Part shown: positions 56,462-64,000 of the stretch, piece after piece
Layout of the letters: each line of letters begins with the position of its first letter
Position numbering within the stretch: the first letter of the stretch is position 1
Source of the DNA: UBA7236 sp964463165
Lineage (GTDB): Bacteria; Bacteroidota; Bacteroidia; Chitinophagales; BACL12
Direction of reading: 5' to 3'
Length of the DNA: 64,000 nt
Assembly (NCBI GenBank): GCA_964463165.1
Contig: CAYXBK010000004.1
Location: 124,001 to 188,000, forward strand
Notes under the pieces: generated by a model
What the model saw: the letters and a program-made list of their open reading frames with translations, nothing else
Told to the model about the DNA's origin: nothing
Databases searched by the model: none
Made by a program: the position numbers and the translations under genes

Positions 56462-57328
56462 ATGATTAAAAAATTATTTGGCCTTCACCCAAACCCGACA
56501 GCAGACGGAGCCTTCAGTCCTTCGAATTTATCGCTGAGATTAGCTACTTCCGACACAACAGATTACAGTCCGGTAAATTTCAGCAAGACAGTTCAGGAGA
56601 AAAAATATAAAATAGTAGTTGTGTGTACTGAACAGGCACATCTTACAATGAAAAATGGTAAAATATTTTCAACAGGCAATCATCCGGTTGAAACATTTGT
56701 GCCGCTGTTACATTTGAAAAATGCAGGATTTGATTTTGATATTTTCACACCGACAGGTAAGCCGGTTCAAATTGAAATGTGGGCAATGCCGGAGAAAGAC
56801 AAAAATGTCCTGGCAATCTATAAGGAGTATAAAAATCAATTCGACCGCCCGGGCAGTTTAAATGATCTTGTTAAAAATAATTTCAACAACAATCCGGAAT
56901 ATATTGCTGTTTTTATTCCCGGCGGACATGGCGCATTGATCGGATTACCGGAGGATAAAAATGTTGGTGCATTAATTAAATGGGCTTTCAATAAGAATCT
57001 GTTTGTCTTTGCAATTTGTCACGGGCCGGCAGCATTACTTGCAGCAAAACCTTCAAACAAGGAAGAACAATTTATTTACAGCGGATACAAAATAGCTGCC
57101 TTTCCCGATAAAGTGGATAAGCAAAGCCCGTTAATCGGATATATGCCCGGACAACTGACCTGGTTTTTCGGAGAAGAATTAAAAAAAGCAGGAGTGCAAA
57201 TCATTAATTCAAATGCAGACAATTCCTGCAATGCCAACAGAAAATTAATTACGGGTGCAAGCCCGAAAGCAGCAAATAATTTTGGAATATTATGTGCAAC
57301 TAAACTTCTGGAGTATCTTAATGAATAG
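56462..57328 (+). CDS. hchA: Hsp31-type protein deglycase / glyoxalase III
   Basis: 288 residues, close to the E. coli HchA in length. Converts methylglyoxal to lactate without cofactor and acts as a chaperone. Conserved phrases: GKIFSTGNHPVETFVPLLHL (with the active-site Glu), FIPGGHGALIGLPE, FAICHGPAALLAA (catalytic Cys-His) and FPDKVDKQSP (supporting Asp). All key residues are present. Start MIKKLFGLHPNPTADGAFSP is family-like. Single-gene unit. Confidence 0.96.
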   Translation: MIKKLFGLHPNPTADGAFSPSNLSLRLATSDTTDYSPVNFSKTVQEKKYKIVVVCTEQAHLTMKNGKIFSTGNHPVETFVPLLHLKNAGFDFDIFTPTGKPVQIEMWAMPEKDKNVLAIYKEYKNQFDRPGSLNDLVKNNFNNNPEYIAVFIPGGHGALIGLPEDKNVGALIKWAFNKNLFVFAICHGPAALLAAKPSNKEEQFIYSGYKIAAFPDKVDKQSPLIGYMPGQLTWFFGEELKKAGVQIINSNADNSCNANRKLITGASPKAANNFGILCATKLLEYLNE

Positions 57329-57409
57329 AATTAAATCATCTGATTTCAGAGATCGAAACCAGATTTCAAAATAAAATTTTTTCAATTCAAAAACAATTAA
57401 TTCAACCAA

Positions 57410-57982
57410 ATGAGAAAAATTATTTCCTTTATGCATATTTCGCTCGACGGATTTGTTGCAGGGCCGAATGGAGAAATGAACTGGATCACAGTGAATGACG
57501 AGATCTTTGACTATGTAAGCCTGCGCATTGGAACAGGCGACACGGCCTTATACGGGAGGGTTACATTTCAGATGATGGAAAATTACTGGCCAACTGCCGC
57601 CGACCAGCCAAATGCATCAAAGCACGATGTCGAACATTCAAAATGGTATAAGGATGTGCGCAAACTGGTTTTATCAAAAACCCTGCATGAGAAAGATTTC
57701 ACAAATACGGTTATTATCAGCGACAATCTTTCTGAAAATTTAAACGAAATAAAACAATCCGGGGATGCGGATATTCTGCTTTTCGGCAGCCCGACGGCAA
57801 CACATGCCCTGCACCGGGAAAATTTAATTGACGGCTACTGGTTGTTTGTGAATCCGATCATTCTGGGCGAGGGAATTCCGTTATTTAAAAACATCAATGA
57901 CAAAATAAAATTAAATCTGCTCAACACGCATCAATTTGCCTGCGGGGTAACAGAATTAAATTATGTTGTTGAAGGGAAATAA
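57410..57982 (+). CDS. Dihydrofolate-reductase-family (RibD C-terminal) protein
   Basis: 190 residues. MRKIISFMHISLDGFVAGPNGE is the usual DHFR-like start; the middle VTFQMMENYWP follows YGR, and the end has DILLFGSPTATHAL and NPIILGEGIPLF. The family reduces riboflavin-pathway or pterin-type substrates in RibD, but these stand-alone proteins have no known substrate. NADPH binding is expected from the LFGSPT region. A second member lies at 58726. Moderate operon evidence only, with gaps of about 80 nt. Confidence 0.88.
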   Translation: MRKIISFMHISLDGFVAGPNGEMNWITVNDEIFDYVSLRIGTGDTALYGRVTFQMMENYWPTAADQPNASKHDVEHSKWYKDVRKLVLSKTLHEKDFTNTVIISDNLSENLNEIKQSGDADILLFGSPTATHALHRENLIDGYWLFVNPIILGEGIPLFKNINDKIKLNLLNTHQFACGVTELNYVVEGK

Positions 57983-58061
57983 ATACACCCTGATGAAATT
58001 AATTCTGGTTAGCAAATTGTATTTCAAATTTTACTGACATCTAAAACAGGTTTGAAAAGCG

Positions 58062-58541
58062 ATGGAAAATAATATTACATTGACAAAAACAATTGAATCA
58101 GATCTGAATTATTTTTTTCAATTTCAGCTTGATCCGGAAGCTATTTTTATGGCGGCTTTCACTTCAAAAGACCCGGCAAATAAAACAGCCTATATTGAAA
58201 AATACACGAAATTTCTTTCCGACCCCACAATACGGAATATGACAATTAAGGCCGGCGACCGGATTGTTGGGAGTATTGCAAAATTTCTGATGGAAGGTGA
58301 AGCCGAAATAACCTATTGGATCGATAAACAATATTGGGGAAAAGGAATAGCAAGTGCTGCATTAAATGAGTTTTTGAAACTTGAAAAGAGCCGGCCAATA
58401 TTTGCCAGGGTCGCATTCGACAATTTTGGTTCTCAAAAAGTGCTTGAGAAATGCGGCTTCATTAAAATCGGAAAGGATACAGGTTTTGCAAATGCACGCC
58501 AGGCAGAAATTGAGGAATTTATTTACAAATTGGAGGAATGA
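58062..58541 (+). CDS. GNAT family N-acetyltransferase
   Basis: 159 residues. Acetyl-CoA loop QYWGKGIASAALNEFL near 103-118, matching the Q/R-x-x-G-x-G/A motif A, preceded by AEITYWID; motif B, FDNFGSQKVLEKCGFIKIG, is present. The N-terminal part ITLTKTIESDLNYFFQF resembles RimJ/RimL-like acetyltransferases. The substrate cannot be predicted. It lies between the two DHFR-like genes. Confidence 0.92.
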   Translation: MENNITLTKTIESDLNYFFQFQLDPEAIFMAAFTSKDPANKTAYIEKYTKFLSDPTIRNMTIKAGDRIVGSIAKFLMEGEAEITYWIDKQYWGKGIASAALNEFLKLEKSRPIFARVAFDNFGSQKVLEKCGFIKIGKDTGFANARQAEIEEFIYKLEE

Positions 58542-58725
58542 AACATTGGAAGTCAATTTCTATAAATTAAATTTTTAATTTATTTCTACTTCATACCCCA
58601 CCAAATCTGCAATTGTCGCATGCGCAATCCACCATACAAATTGTCGTAAACACATCGCGATAAAGTCAAATGTTCGTATGAGATTTGCTCTTAATATAAT
58701 TTCATTCCTTTAAAATCGTAAATCA

Positions 58726-59334
58726 ATGAGAAAAATAGTTGTCCTTTCAATGGTCACTTTAGATGGTGTAATGCAGGCTCCCGGTGGCCCAAAAGAAGAT
58801 ACTTCCGGAAATTTCAAATATGGGGGCTGGGTTGCACCGTATGGCGATGATGTATATAACAAAATTGCGATGGAAGAACTAAAGCCTGCTGATTATTTAT
58901 TAGGCAGAAAAACATTTGAAATCTGGGCCGCTTATTGGCCGCAACACGCCGAATTCTGGCCGGGTATCAATACGGGTAAAAAATACGTCTTCTCAAAAAA
59001 ACTGAAAAAATCAAGTGCATTAATAACCGGCTGGGAAAATTCTGTTTTGGTAAAAACTATTGCTGAAATAAAAAAAATAAAAAAATCAAAAGGCGCCGAC
59101 CTGCAGGTTTGGGGCAGCAGTGAATTAATTCAATTATTGCTCAAAAACGATCTGATAGATGAGATACGGCTTAAAATACACCCTGTTATTCTGGGCAAAG
59201 GGAAAAAATTATTTGGCAAGGGAGCAATTCCTGCCGCATTCAAATTAACTGAAAGCATTACAACCCCGTCAGGGGTTATTATTGCCGCATACAAAAGAGC
59301 AGGTAAAGTAAAAACCGGCACGGTAGGGATTTAA
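58726..59334 (+). CDS. Dihydrofolate-reductase-family (RibD C-terminal) protein
   Basis: 202 residues. MRKIVVLSMVTLDGVMQAPGG starts the domain; YLLGRKTFEIWAAYWP and LQVWGSSELIQLLLKNDLIDE and HPVILGKGKKLFG follow the DHFR-like pattern. It is clearly homologous to, but much diverged from, the protein encoded at 57410. NADPH-dependent reductase fold; substrate unknown. The 184-nt gap before it holds no recognisable gene. Confidence 0.9.
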   Translation: MRKIVVLSMVTLDGVMQAPGGPKEDTSGNFKYGGWVAPYGDDVYNKIAMEELKPADYLLGRKTFEIWAAYWPQHAEFWPGINTGKKYVFSKKLKKSSALITGWENSVLVKTIAEIKKIKKSKGADLQVWGSSELIQLLLKNDLIDEIRLKIHPVILGKGKKLFGKGAIPAAFKLTESITTPSGVIIAAYKRAGKVKTGTVGI

Positions 59335-59377
59335 TTTATTTTTTGTAAAATTGAATTCACTTTAAAAATTCTTCACG

Positions 59378-59707
59378 ATGTGGGAAACAGCATCTTTATG
59401 GTTTGAATTTGCAATTGTGAGTGCTATTTACGCTTTCGGAAATATTTTAATGGGTCATTTTGAAGAACGCACACCGAAACTGCGTCGTGTAAGCAAATAC
59501 ATTTTGTCGATGATTATCGTTTGCTGCATTTCTTATTACCTGGGCAGAACAACTGCAATGTGTTTTCTTGCCATACTCCTCGTACCGGTGGTATATGTTC
59601 ACGGTTATTATTTGCCAAAGAAAAAAGGCATAAACGGATGGACTGGTGAACCCAAATCAAAATATTACGAATTTCGAAAATGGGATAAAAATATATTTTC
59701 AAAGTAA
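59378..59707 (+). CDS. Small membrane protein of unknown function
   Basis: 109 residues with three hydrophobic segments (LWFEFAIVSAIYAFGNILMG, ILSMIIVCCISYYLGR, MCFLAILLVPVVYVHGYYL) and a charged C-terminus ending KNIFSK. Topology suggests an inner-membrane protein with a cytoplasmic tail. No family recognised. 43 nt after the DHFR-like gene and 36 nt before the hotdog gene, so possibly co-transcribed with both. Confidence 0.7.
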   Translation: MWETASLWFEFAIVSAIYAFGNILMGHFEERTPKLRRVSKYILSMIIVCCISYYLGRTTAMCFLAILLVPVVYVHGYYLPKKKGINGWTGEPKSKYYEFRKWDKNIFSK

Positions 59708-59743
59708 AATTCAAATTATTCCAATGGACAGTAAATTGTAAAC

Positions 59744-60178
59744 ATGGAATCGCATTTTCAAAAACTGGAGCGCATGTATTTATCCGCTCCGATCAATACA
59801 ATAATTTATGAAGGTATTACGATCCGTATCTCGCACGAAAAAGCAGAATTATCATTGGCTGTAAGTGAAAAATATTTTCATGCTGCAAAAGGCATGCACG
59901 GATCCGTATATTTCAAATTACTGGATGACGCCGCATTCTTTGCAGTGAATTCAATTGTTGAAGACGTATTCGTTTATACAGTTTCATTCAATATTCAACT
60001 TTTACGCCCCGTTTCAGGAGGGATCATTAAATCAGAAGGAGAATTAAAGTTCAGATCGAAAAATGTATTTATCGCAGATTCCTTTCTTACTGACGAAAAT
60101 GATAAAATCATCGGACGTGGTTCCGGAAATTTTATGCGCAGCCGGATACAGCTGGATGAACGTATTGGATATAAATAA
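59744..60178 (+). CDS. Hotdog-fold thioesterase (PaaI-like)
   Basis: 144 residues. The HAAKGMHGSVYFKLLDDAAFFAVNS stretch matches the HGG/xxx-D-x2-A-x2 catalytic helix of PaaI-type hotdog thioesterases, with an Asp-Asp in place of the usual D; the later VYTVSFNIQLLRPVSGG is the next strand. Hydrolyses an acyl-CoA or a related thioester; substrate unknown. Cytoplasmic. Confidence 0.85.
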   Translation: MESHFQKLERMYLSAPINTIIYEGITIRISHEKAELSLAVSEKYFHAAKGMHGSVYFKLLDDAAFFAVNSIVEDVFVYTVSFNIQLLRPVSGGIIKSEGELKFRSKNVFIADSFLTDENDKIIGRGSGNFMRSRIQLDERIGYK

Positions 60179-60351
60179 ATTGACGCTTGCCTTTTCCCAA
60201 ACCCGAACCGTTTCACAGTTAAATAAATGCGTCCGCGGAATTTTCCCGAATATATTCCGGCAAATGACCTTCATCATTCCATTTTACTCTCCTGTTCAGT
60301 TAATTTGTAAATGATAAATGAATTCTTATTCACCCTAAGAAATGAAATATC

Positions 60352-61464
60352 ATGTCTGCAAATACAAATTCCGGGAATATAAATTTTATTCAGAATAAAA
60401 TTGTTCAACCACTTTGGCAACGCATCATCCTCTTAACCGTTTTGGGATACGAAGCTTTGGGATGTCTATTAGGCGGGACTCTTTTAATAGAGGAGCCCGA
60501 CGGCAGAAATATGGATATGCATGTTGATATGATGCACGGTGTTTTTGTTGATTTTCTCATACCCGGCATTATTTTATTCGGCCTCGGAATTCTGAATACA
60601 ATTGCATTTTTTGTTGTGCTGCGCAGAAAAAAAACAGATTGGTTTTGGGCAGGACTTGCCTTGGGTGGATTAATAATCTGGTTCATTGTTGAAATAATTA
60701 TTTTAAGAGAGATACATTGGCTGCATGGCATGTGGGGTCTTCCCGTTTTACTTGGATGGATGGTAACTATTCCGCTGATTGTTTTAAGGCATGATACATT
60801 TACCATGCGAAAAGCATTATTGACTTGCGGAATCATTTCCTCCATCTGGTATATTGCGATAAATATATTTGTGCCGGTTTACTATGAAGGTTATAATGCT
60901 GCTGTATTTACTGTTAGCGAATTATCGGCAATTGGTGCGCCGACAAGAATTTTATGGGTTTTGCTCGCAGTATTTTATCTGCTGCTCTTAATTGCATTTG
61001 GTTGGGGCGTATTAAAATCCGCTGAGAAAAACCGCAAACTGCATATTGCCGGCGCTTTGATCATCGGATATTGTATTTTAAATTTTTACTGGCCTCCGAT
61101 GCATAGACGTGAAATAATCGGCGCAGGAGGCGGCACATTAACCGATACTTTACATCTTGTGTGGGCATCAATCACGCTCATCTTCAATATGCTTTTAATG
61201 GGATTCGGCGCTGCGGCATTAGGAAGAAAATTCCGGATATATACAATTGCCACCTGGATCTTATTTTTAATTTTCGGTATACTTACATTTATGGAGTCAC
61301 CTGGTATTGAAGAGAATTTACCTACTCCGCATTTAGGATTGTGGGAGCGCATTAATATGGGGGCATTTCTGCTGTGGATCGTTGTATTTGCATTCATTCT
61401 TGTTAAAAAAATAAATTCCATTCATTCAGATCAAATAAAAAGCAAACATGGTTTGAATATGTAA
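60352..61464 (+). CDS. Multi-pass membrane protein with DUF998-like region
   Basis: 370 residues, about ten membrane helices. The N-terminal half has a conserved-looking HVDMMHGVFVDFLIPGIILF helix and a GLPVLLGWM segment. From about residue 160 (SSIWYIAINIFVPVYYEGYNAAVFTVSELSA) it matches the DUF998 pattern. Probably an inner-membrane protein; no transport or enzymatic function known. It is the last of the small + strand genes before the 250-nt gap. Confidence 0.75.
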   Translation: MSANTNSGNINFIQNKIVQPLWQRIILLTVLGYEALGCLLGGTLLIEEPDGRNMDMHVDMMHGVFVDFLIPGIILFGLGILNTIAFFVVLRRKKTDWFWAGLALGGLIIWFIVEIIILREIHWLHGMWGLPVLLGWMVTIPLIVLRHDTFTMRKALLTCGIISSIWYIAINIFVPVYYEGYNAAVFTVSELSAIGAPTRILWVLLAVFYLLLLIAFGWGVLKSAEKNRKLHIAGALIIGYCILNFYWPPMHRREIIGAGGGTLTDTLHLVWASITLIFNMLLMGFGAAALGRKFRIYTIATWILFLIFGILTFMESPGIEENLPTPHLGLWERINMGAFLLWIVVFAFILVKKINSIHSDQIKSKHGLNM

Positions 61465-61613
61465 ATGTAATAATGAGCGCTGTGGTTGCAATGTGAGAAA
61501 TTGCATGCAGGCTTTAGGTTATCTTCTCAAATCAGTTTTCTTCACACAAACTGTATTTATAAAATCTTTATATCCTGCCCATATTCTTAATATTTTACTT
61601 ATAACCCGGCAGG

Positions 61614-61621
61614 TAATTTTG
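61614..61621 (+). promoter_or_regulatory. -7 box (TAATTTTG) with a long leader
   Basis: A perfect TAnnTTTG match about 93 nt before the porin start, so the leader would be unusually long and include the hairpin at 61638-61651 (ACCTG/CAGGT). Confidence 0.4.
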
Positions 61622-61714
61622 TGTTGCAATTAAATTCACCTGAAAACAGGTTCCACTATTTACACAACATCTATTTCAATTTTATTTTGAATTTATTTAA
61701 ACGAAAATATTAAA

Positions 61715-63085
61715 ATGAAGCGCATAAGAATTTTTCTCTTACCCTTAATTCTGTTCAGCACTCAATTTATTGATCCGAATTCCGTTAACGCACAGCAATA
61801 CGGCGAGCCATTCGAAGGAATTGACCAGACATGGCAAAATGGAAGCGACCGGCGTGATTCGTCTGTGTTTAACAAGATGCAATTTTTTACCCCTTCGATA
61901 CTGATCGATGTGAATTATACACATTCATTCAATAATCCGAATGATAATACGGTTGTCGGATCAACAGCGCTTGCAAGAAACAATGAAATTGAACTTTCTG
62001 CTTTGCATTTTGGCGGCGATATGAATTACCTGGGTGCACGGGCGAGATTTATGACGCAATTTGGAACACGCTCCGTAATTGTTCCGAGAAATGATTTAAG
62101 TCCGTATCGCGGACAATATCAACTTGCAAATGTATATCGTTACCTAAGCGAAGCATACGTTGGCTATCACTTCAAAAAATGGTACGGTATAAATGCAGAC
62201 GCGGGAATGTTTATGTCATATATCGGTTTAAATTCATATTATCAGGCTGAAAACTGGGAGTACCAGGCATCTTTCACCTCCGATAATACACCCTGGTTTT
62301 TCAACGGGGTTCGTGTACAAATCTATCCGGCTAAATATCTGAAGATTGAACCGTGGATAATCAATGGCTGGCAGAGTTACGGAAAATTTAATGCAATGCC
62401 GGGTATCGGAGGAAATATCACGTGGATGCCAAATTCCGATTTTAAAATTTTAACCAATAATTATTTCGGAACAGACGCAGCTGGCATTCCGGAAAGAAAA
62501 CGCTTTCATTCCGACAACAGTATTTTATTCCGCTATTTTAATGATCCTGCATCAAGCCAAATTAATAAAGCAGCATTTTCATTAACAGGTGATATTGGTT
62601 TTGAAAAAGGCGGAGGCGTGAATGGATTTAATTCGAATGATTCAACAAAACCTGCACAGTATTTTATGAGTGTGATGTTTTACAACAGAGTCTGGTTCGG
62701 TAAAAATAAATTTGCGTGGACAATAGGCGGCGGATTTATGACAAATCCCGGCCGATATTTGGTTTTATATCCTACCGGAGAGGCAAGCCCATTGCCTGAT
62801 CCAAATAATCCAACACAAACAGAGGGCGCATTTCCTTTCAGCGCAAATCCGGGTGATGAATTTAAAGGCTGGGATATATCGGCAAATTTGGACTGGATGC
62901 CGAATCAAAGTATAACATGCAGGATCGAATTTGTGCATCGGGCATCAAATGTTCCGTATTTTGCCGGTGCGGGAGGCGTAACCTCACAAACGGGCTATTC
63001 TACTGCCGTTTTAGATCCGGCATGGCGTCCCGATCTTGTAAAAAATGAAAGCAGGGTAATCGGCGCTGTTTTATTTCGGTTGTAA
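61715..63085 (+). CDS. Outer-membrane beta-barrel porin (BBP2-like)
   Basis: 456 residues. Signal peptide MKRIRIFLLPLILFSTQFID ending NSVNAQQYG. The mature chain has amphipathic strands (ILIDVNYTHSFNN, YLSEAYVGYHFKKWYGINAD), a middle FNGVRVQIYPAKYLKIEPWIINGWQ that matches the putative beta-barrel porin-2 family, and a C-terminal strand ending SRVIGAVLFRL. Likely a small-molecule diffusion channel in the outer membrane. Monocistronic, with a 250-nt leader region before it. Confidence 0.85.
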   Translation: MKRIRIFLLPLILFSTQFIDPNSVNAQQYGEPFEGIDQTWQNGSDRRDSSVFNKMQFFTPSILIDVNYTHSFNNPNDNTVVGSTALARNNEIELSALHFGGDMNYLGARARFMTQFGTRSVIVPRNDLSPYRGQYQLANVYRYLSEAYVGYHFKKWYGINADAGMFMSYIGLNSYYQAENWEYQASFTSDNTPWFFNGVRVQIYPAKYLKIEPWIINGWQSYGKFNAMPGIGGNITWMPNSDFKILTNNYFGTDAAGIPERKRFHSDNSILFRYFNDPASSQINKAAFSLTGDIGFEKGGGVNGFNSNDSTKPAQYFMSVMFYNRVWFGKNKFAWTIGGGFMTNPGRYLVLYPTGEASPLPDPNNPTQTEGAFPFSANPGDEFKGWDISANLDWMPNQSITCRIEFVHRASNVPYFAGAGGVTSQTGYSTAVLDPAWRPDLVKNESRVIGAVLFRL

Positions 63086-63175
63086 TAATTGCTTGTGAGA
63101 TTTAGAAAATATTAAATCAAAATTTGATGCACGAGCAATAAATATTTACATCTTCGTAAATTGCGCATTGTTGCC

Positions 63176-63637
63176 ATGAACCATAAAGAAGATAAACCTT
63201 TATTCTTTTCAAAACCTACTCCGTGGTATTATGCACTTGCTCTATTTTTCCCAATTATGTTTTTTCTTGTTGACGATTCAGGTGAAATATTTAAAGATTG
63301 GAATTTTAGAAATTTCAACTGGATTTTGAAAGTATGCGGAATTATTATCTTTTTCTGTGTCCCGGTATTATTGATTCTGTTGAGAAGAGAAATTAAATTA
63401 TTTGAAGACCGCATTGAAATAAATCAACCCGCAATTAAACAACAGAAAGTATATTATTTGCAAAATTTGGTTTACTGGCAAATTGTAAAAATACATGCAT
63501 TCCGATCCGGTTCTCAAACCAATTTGACAATAAAATTTAATAATAAAAGACTTGATTTCAATAAGATTGAATTGACCGCATTTGAGAAATTAAAACATAT
63601 TTTAGAAACGAATTATGGTGAAATGCAACGTAAATGA
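63176..63637 (+). CDS. Small membrane-anchored protein of unknown function
   Basis: 153 residues from the ATG at 63176 (MNHKEDKPLFF), preferred over a TTG at 63161. Two hydrophobic segments (WYYALALFFPIMFFLVD and WILKVCGIIIFFCVPVLLILL) followed by a soluble PH-like or beta-rich tail (IKLFEDRIEINQPAI, TNLTIKFNNKRLDFN). Probably an inner-membrane protein with a cytoplasmic domain. Not recognised further. It lies before prfB with a 105-nt gap. Confidence 0.75.
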   Translation: MNHKEDKPLFFSKPTPWYYALALFFPIMFFLVDDSGEIFKDWNFRNFNWILKVCGIIIFFCVPVLLILLRREIKLFEDRIEINQPAIKQQKVYYLQNLVYWQIVKIHAFRSGSQTNLTIKFNNKRLDFNKIELTAFEKLKHILETNYGEMQRK

Positions 63638-63701
63638 ATATCTCACAATGTCTGCCTGTTTAAAAAATCTTTTTCACGAATTATCCGATTCAAACCTCAA
63701 A

Positions 63702-63734
63702 TTTGCTAATCTCCCTCTCCCCTCATTACATTTG
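63702..63734 (+). promoter_or_regulatory. prfB promoter: TTTG, 21 nt, TACATTTG
   Basis: TTTG at 63702-63705, 21 nt, then TACATTTG at 63727-63734: a full match to the Bacteroidota consensus. The ATG at 63743 is 8 nt downstream of the box. Confidence 0.75.
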
Positions 63735-63742
63735 CACCCGCT

Positions 63743-64000
63743 ATGACATCAGAACATTTAAATGATTTAAGAGACAAATTATTAGTCTTGAGGAGGTTTC
63801 TTTAACTTCGATGACAGGGTTACGGAAGTAAGAGAAGACGAGCAGATCACTCACCAGCAGGGGTTTTGGGACGATCCGAAAAATGCGGAAGTTGTTTTAA
63901 AAAGAATCAAAACAAATAATCTTTGGATCAATGCATACGAACATGCGGCAGCATCGGTTGATGATCTTGGTGTGTTGTATGAATTTTATCAGGCCAATGA
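63743..64000 (+). CDS. prfB: Peptide chain release factor 2, programmed +1 frameshift, 3' partial
   Basis: RF2 releases nascent peptides at UGA and UAA stop codons. The gene begins with 20 codons ending LLVLRRFL, then an in-frame TAA at 63803. A +1 shift on CTT (CTT TAA C) continues as NFDDRVTEVREDEQITHQQGFWDDP, an RF2 N-terminus (LRRF joined to F-x-W-D-x-P). The frameshift cassette has AGGAGG at 63791, 3 nt before CTT, as in the classical autoregulatory site. Unusually the slip-site stop is UAA instead of UGA. The gene runs past the right edge. Confidence 0.92.
63791..63806 (+). promoter_or_regulatory. prfB +1 frameshift site (AGGAGG-TTT-CTT-TAA-C)
   Basis: Internal Shine-Dalgarno AGGAGG, spacer TTT, slippery CTT, then stop TAA followed by C. 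Spacing equals that of known prfB sites. It lets low RF2 levels favour the shift, so RF2 controls its own synthesis. Confidence 0.9.

Noticed and set aside
60405..60845. Open frame antisense to the DUF998-like gene
   Set aside because: Mirror of a membrane-protein gene; the product has no family pattern.
63638..63742. tRNA or other RNA gene before prfB
   Set aside because: No cloverleaf or T-loop GTTCGANTCC pattern; the gap is explained by the prfB promoter.

Overview
The window is a stretch of chromosome from a member of the Bacteroidota, most likely a Chitinophagales- or Saprospiria-like lineage. The order is an inference. The phylum rests on several things: ten predicted secreted proteins carry C-terminal type IX secretion (T9SS) sorting domains; succinate dehydrogenase has the three-gene sdhCAB layout; families confined or nearly confined to this phylum are present (DUF3822, DUF4907, Porin_10); several genes are preceded by the Bacteroidota -7 box TAnnTTTG; and Shine-Dalgarno sequences are mostly absent. 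No rRNA or tRNA genes, transposases or CRISPR arrays were seen.

Layout. 1-4.3 kb: two tandem FG-GAP/VCBS-repeat T9SS cargo proteins, the first cut by the left edge. 4.3-6.6 kb: a small exported protein and a T9SS type B cargo. 6.7-11 kb: housekeeping block with pyrE and a DUF445-like gene facing a NUDIX gene, then the operon DUF3822-rsmD-membrane protein-coaD. 11-16 kb: hemB, a MATE exporter, a peroxiredoxin and a helical-repeat protein. 16-21 kb: two large T9SS cargos. 21-22.6 kb: a YCII protein paired with an ECF42-like sigma factor. 22.6-26.7 kb: sdhCAB, whose two gene junctions are filled with heptanucleotide repeats. 26.8-29.1 kb: a T9SS cargo and an exported protein of unknown role. 29.15-29.73 kb: a four-helix-bundle gene framed by inverted heptamer arrays. 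29.7-33.6 kb: lpxK-pnp-porin. 33.6-36.6 kb: a cupredoxin/Fn3 T9SS protein and glgB. 36.7-41.5 kb: a SIMPL-like protein and an operon of three kelch paralogues plus a DUF4907 lipoprotein. 41.5-41.9 kb: a probable small RNA. 43-47.7 kb: topoisomerase IV (parE-parC). 47.7-54 kb: a GT39-like glycosyltransferase, PhoH, a T9SS protein and glpD. 54-61.5 kb: small single-gene units on the + strand (GIY-YIG-like, cupin, DUF695, hchA, two DHFR-like reductases, GNAT, hotdog thioesterase, DUF998). 61.7-64 kb: an outer-membrane porin, a small membrane protein, and the start of prfB with its programmed frameshift.

How the genes fit together. Core metabolism (pyrimidine salvage, CoA, haem, TCA cycle, glycogen, lipid A, glycerol-3-phosphate) is interleaved with a cell-surface programme of T9SS cargo whose secretion machinery is not in this window. 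The most unusual features are the families of 7-nt and 8-nt repeats between genes, a set of promoters placed exactly 4 nt before start codons (suggesting leaderless mRNAs), a probable orphan small RNA, and a prfB frameshift cassette that uses UAA rather than UGA.
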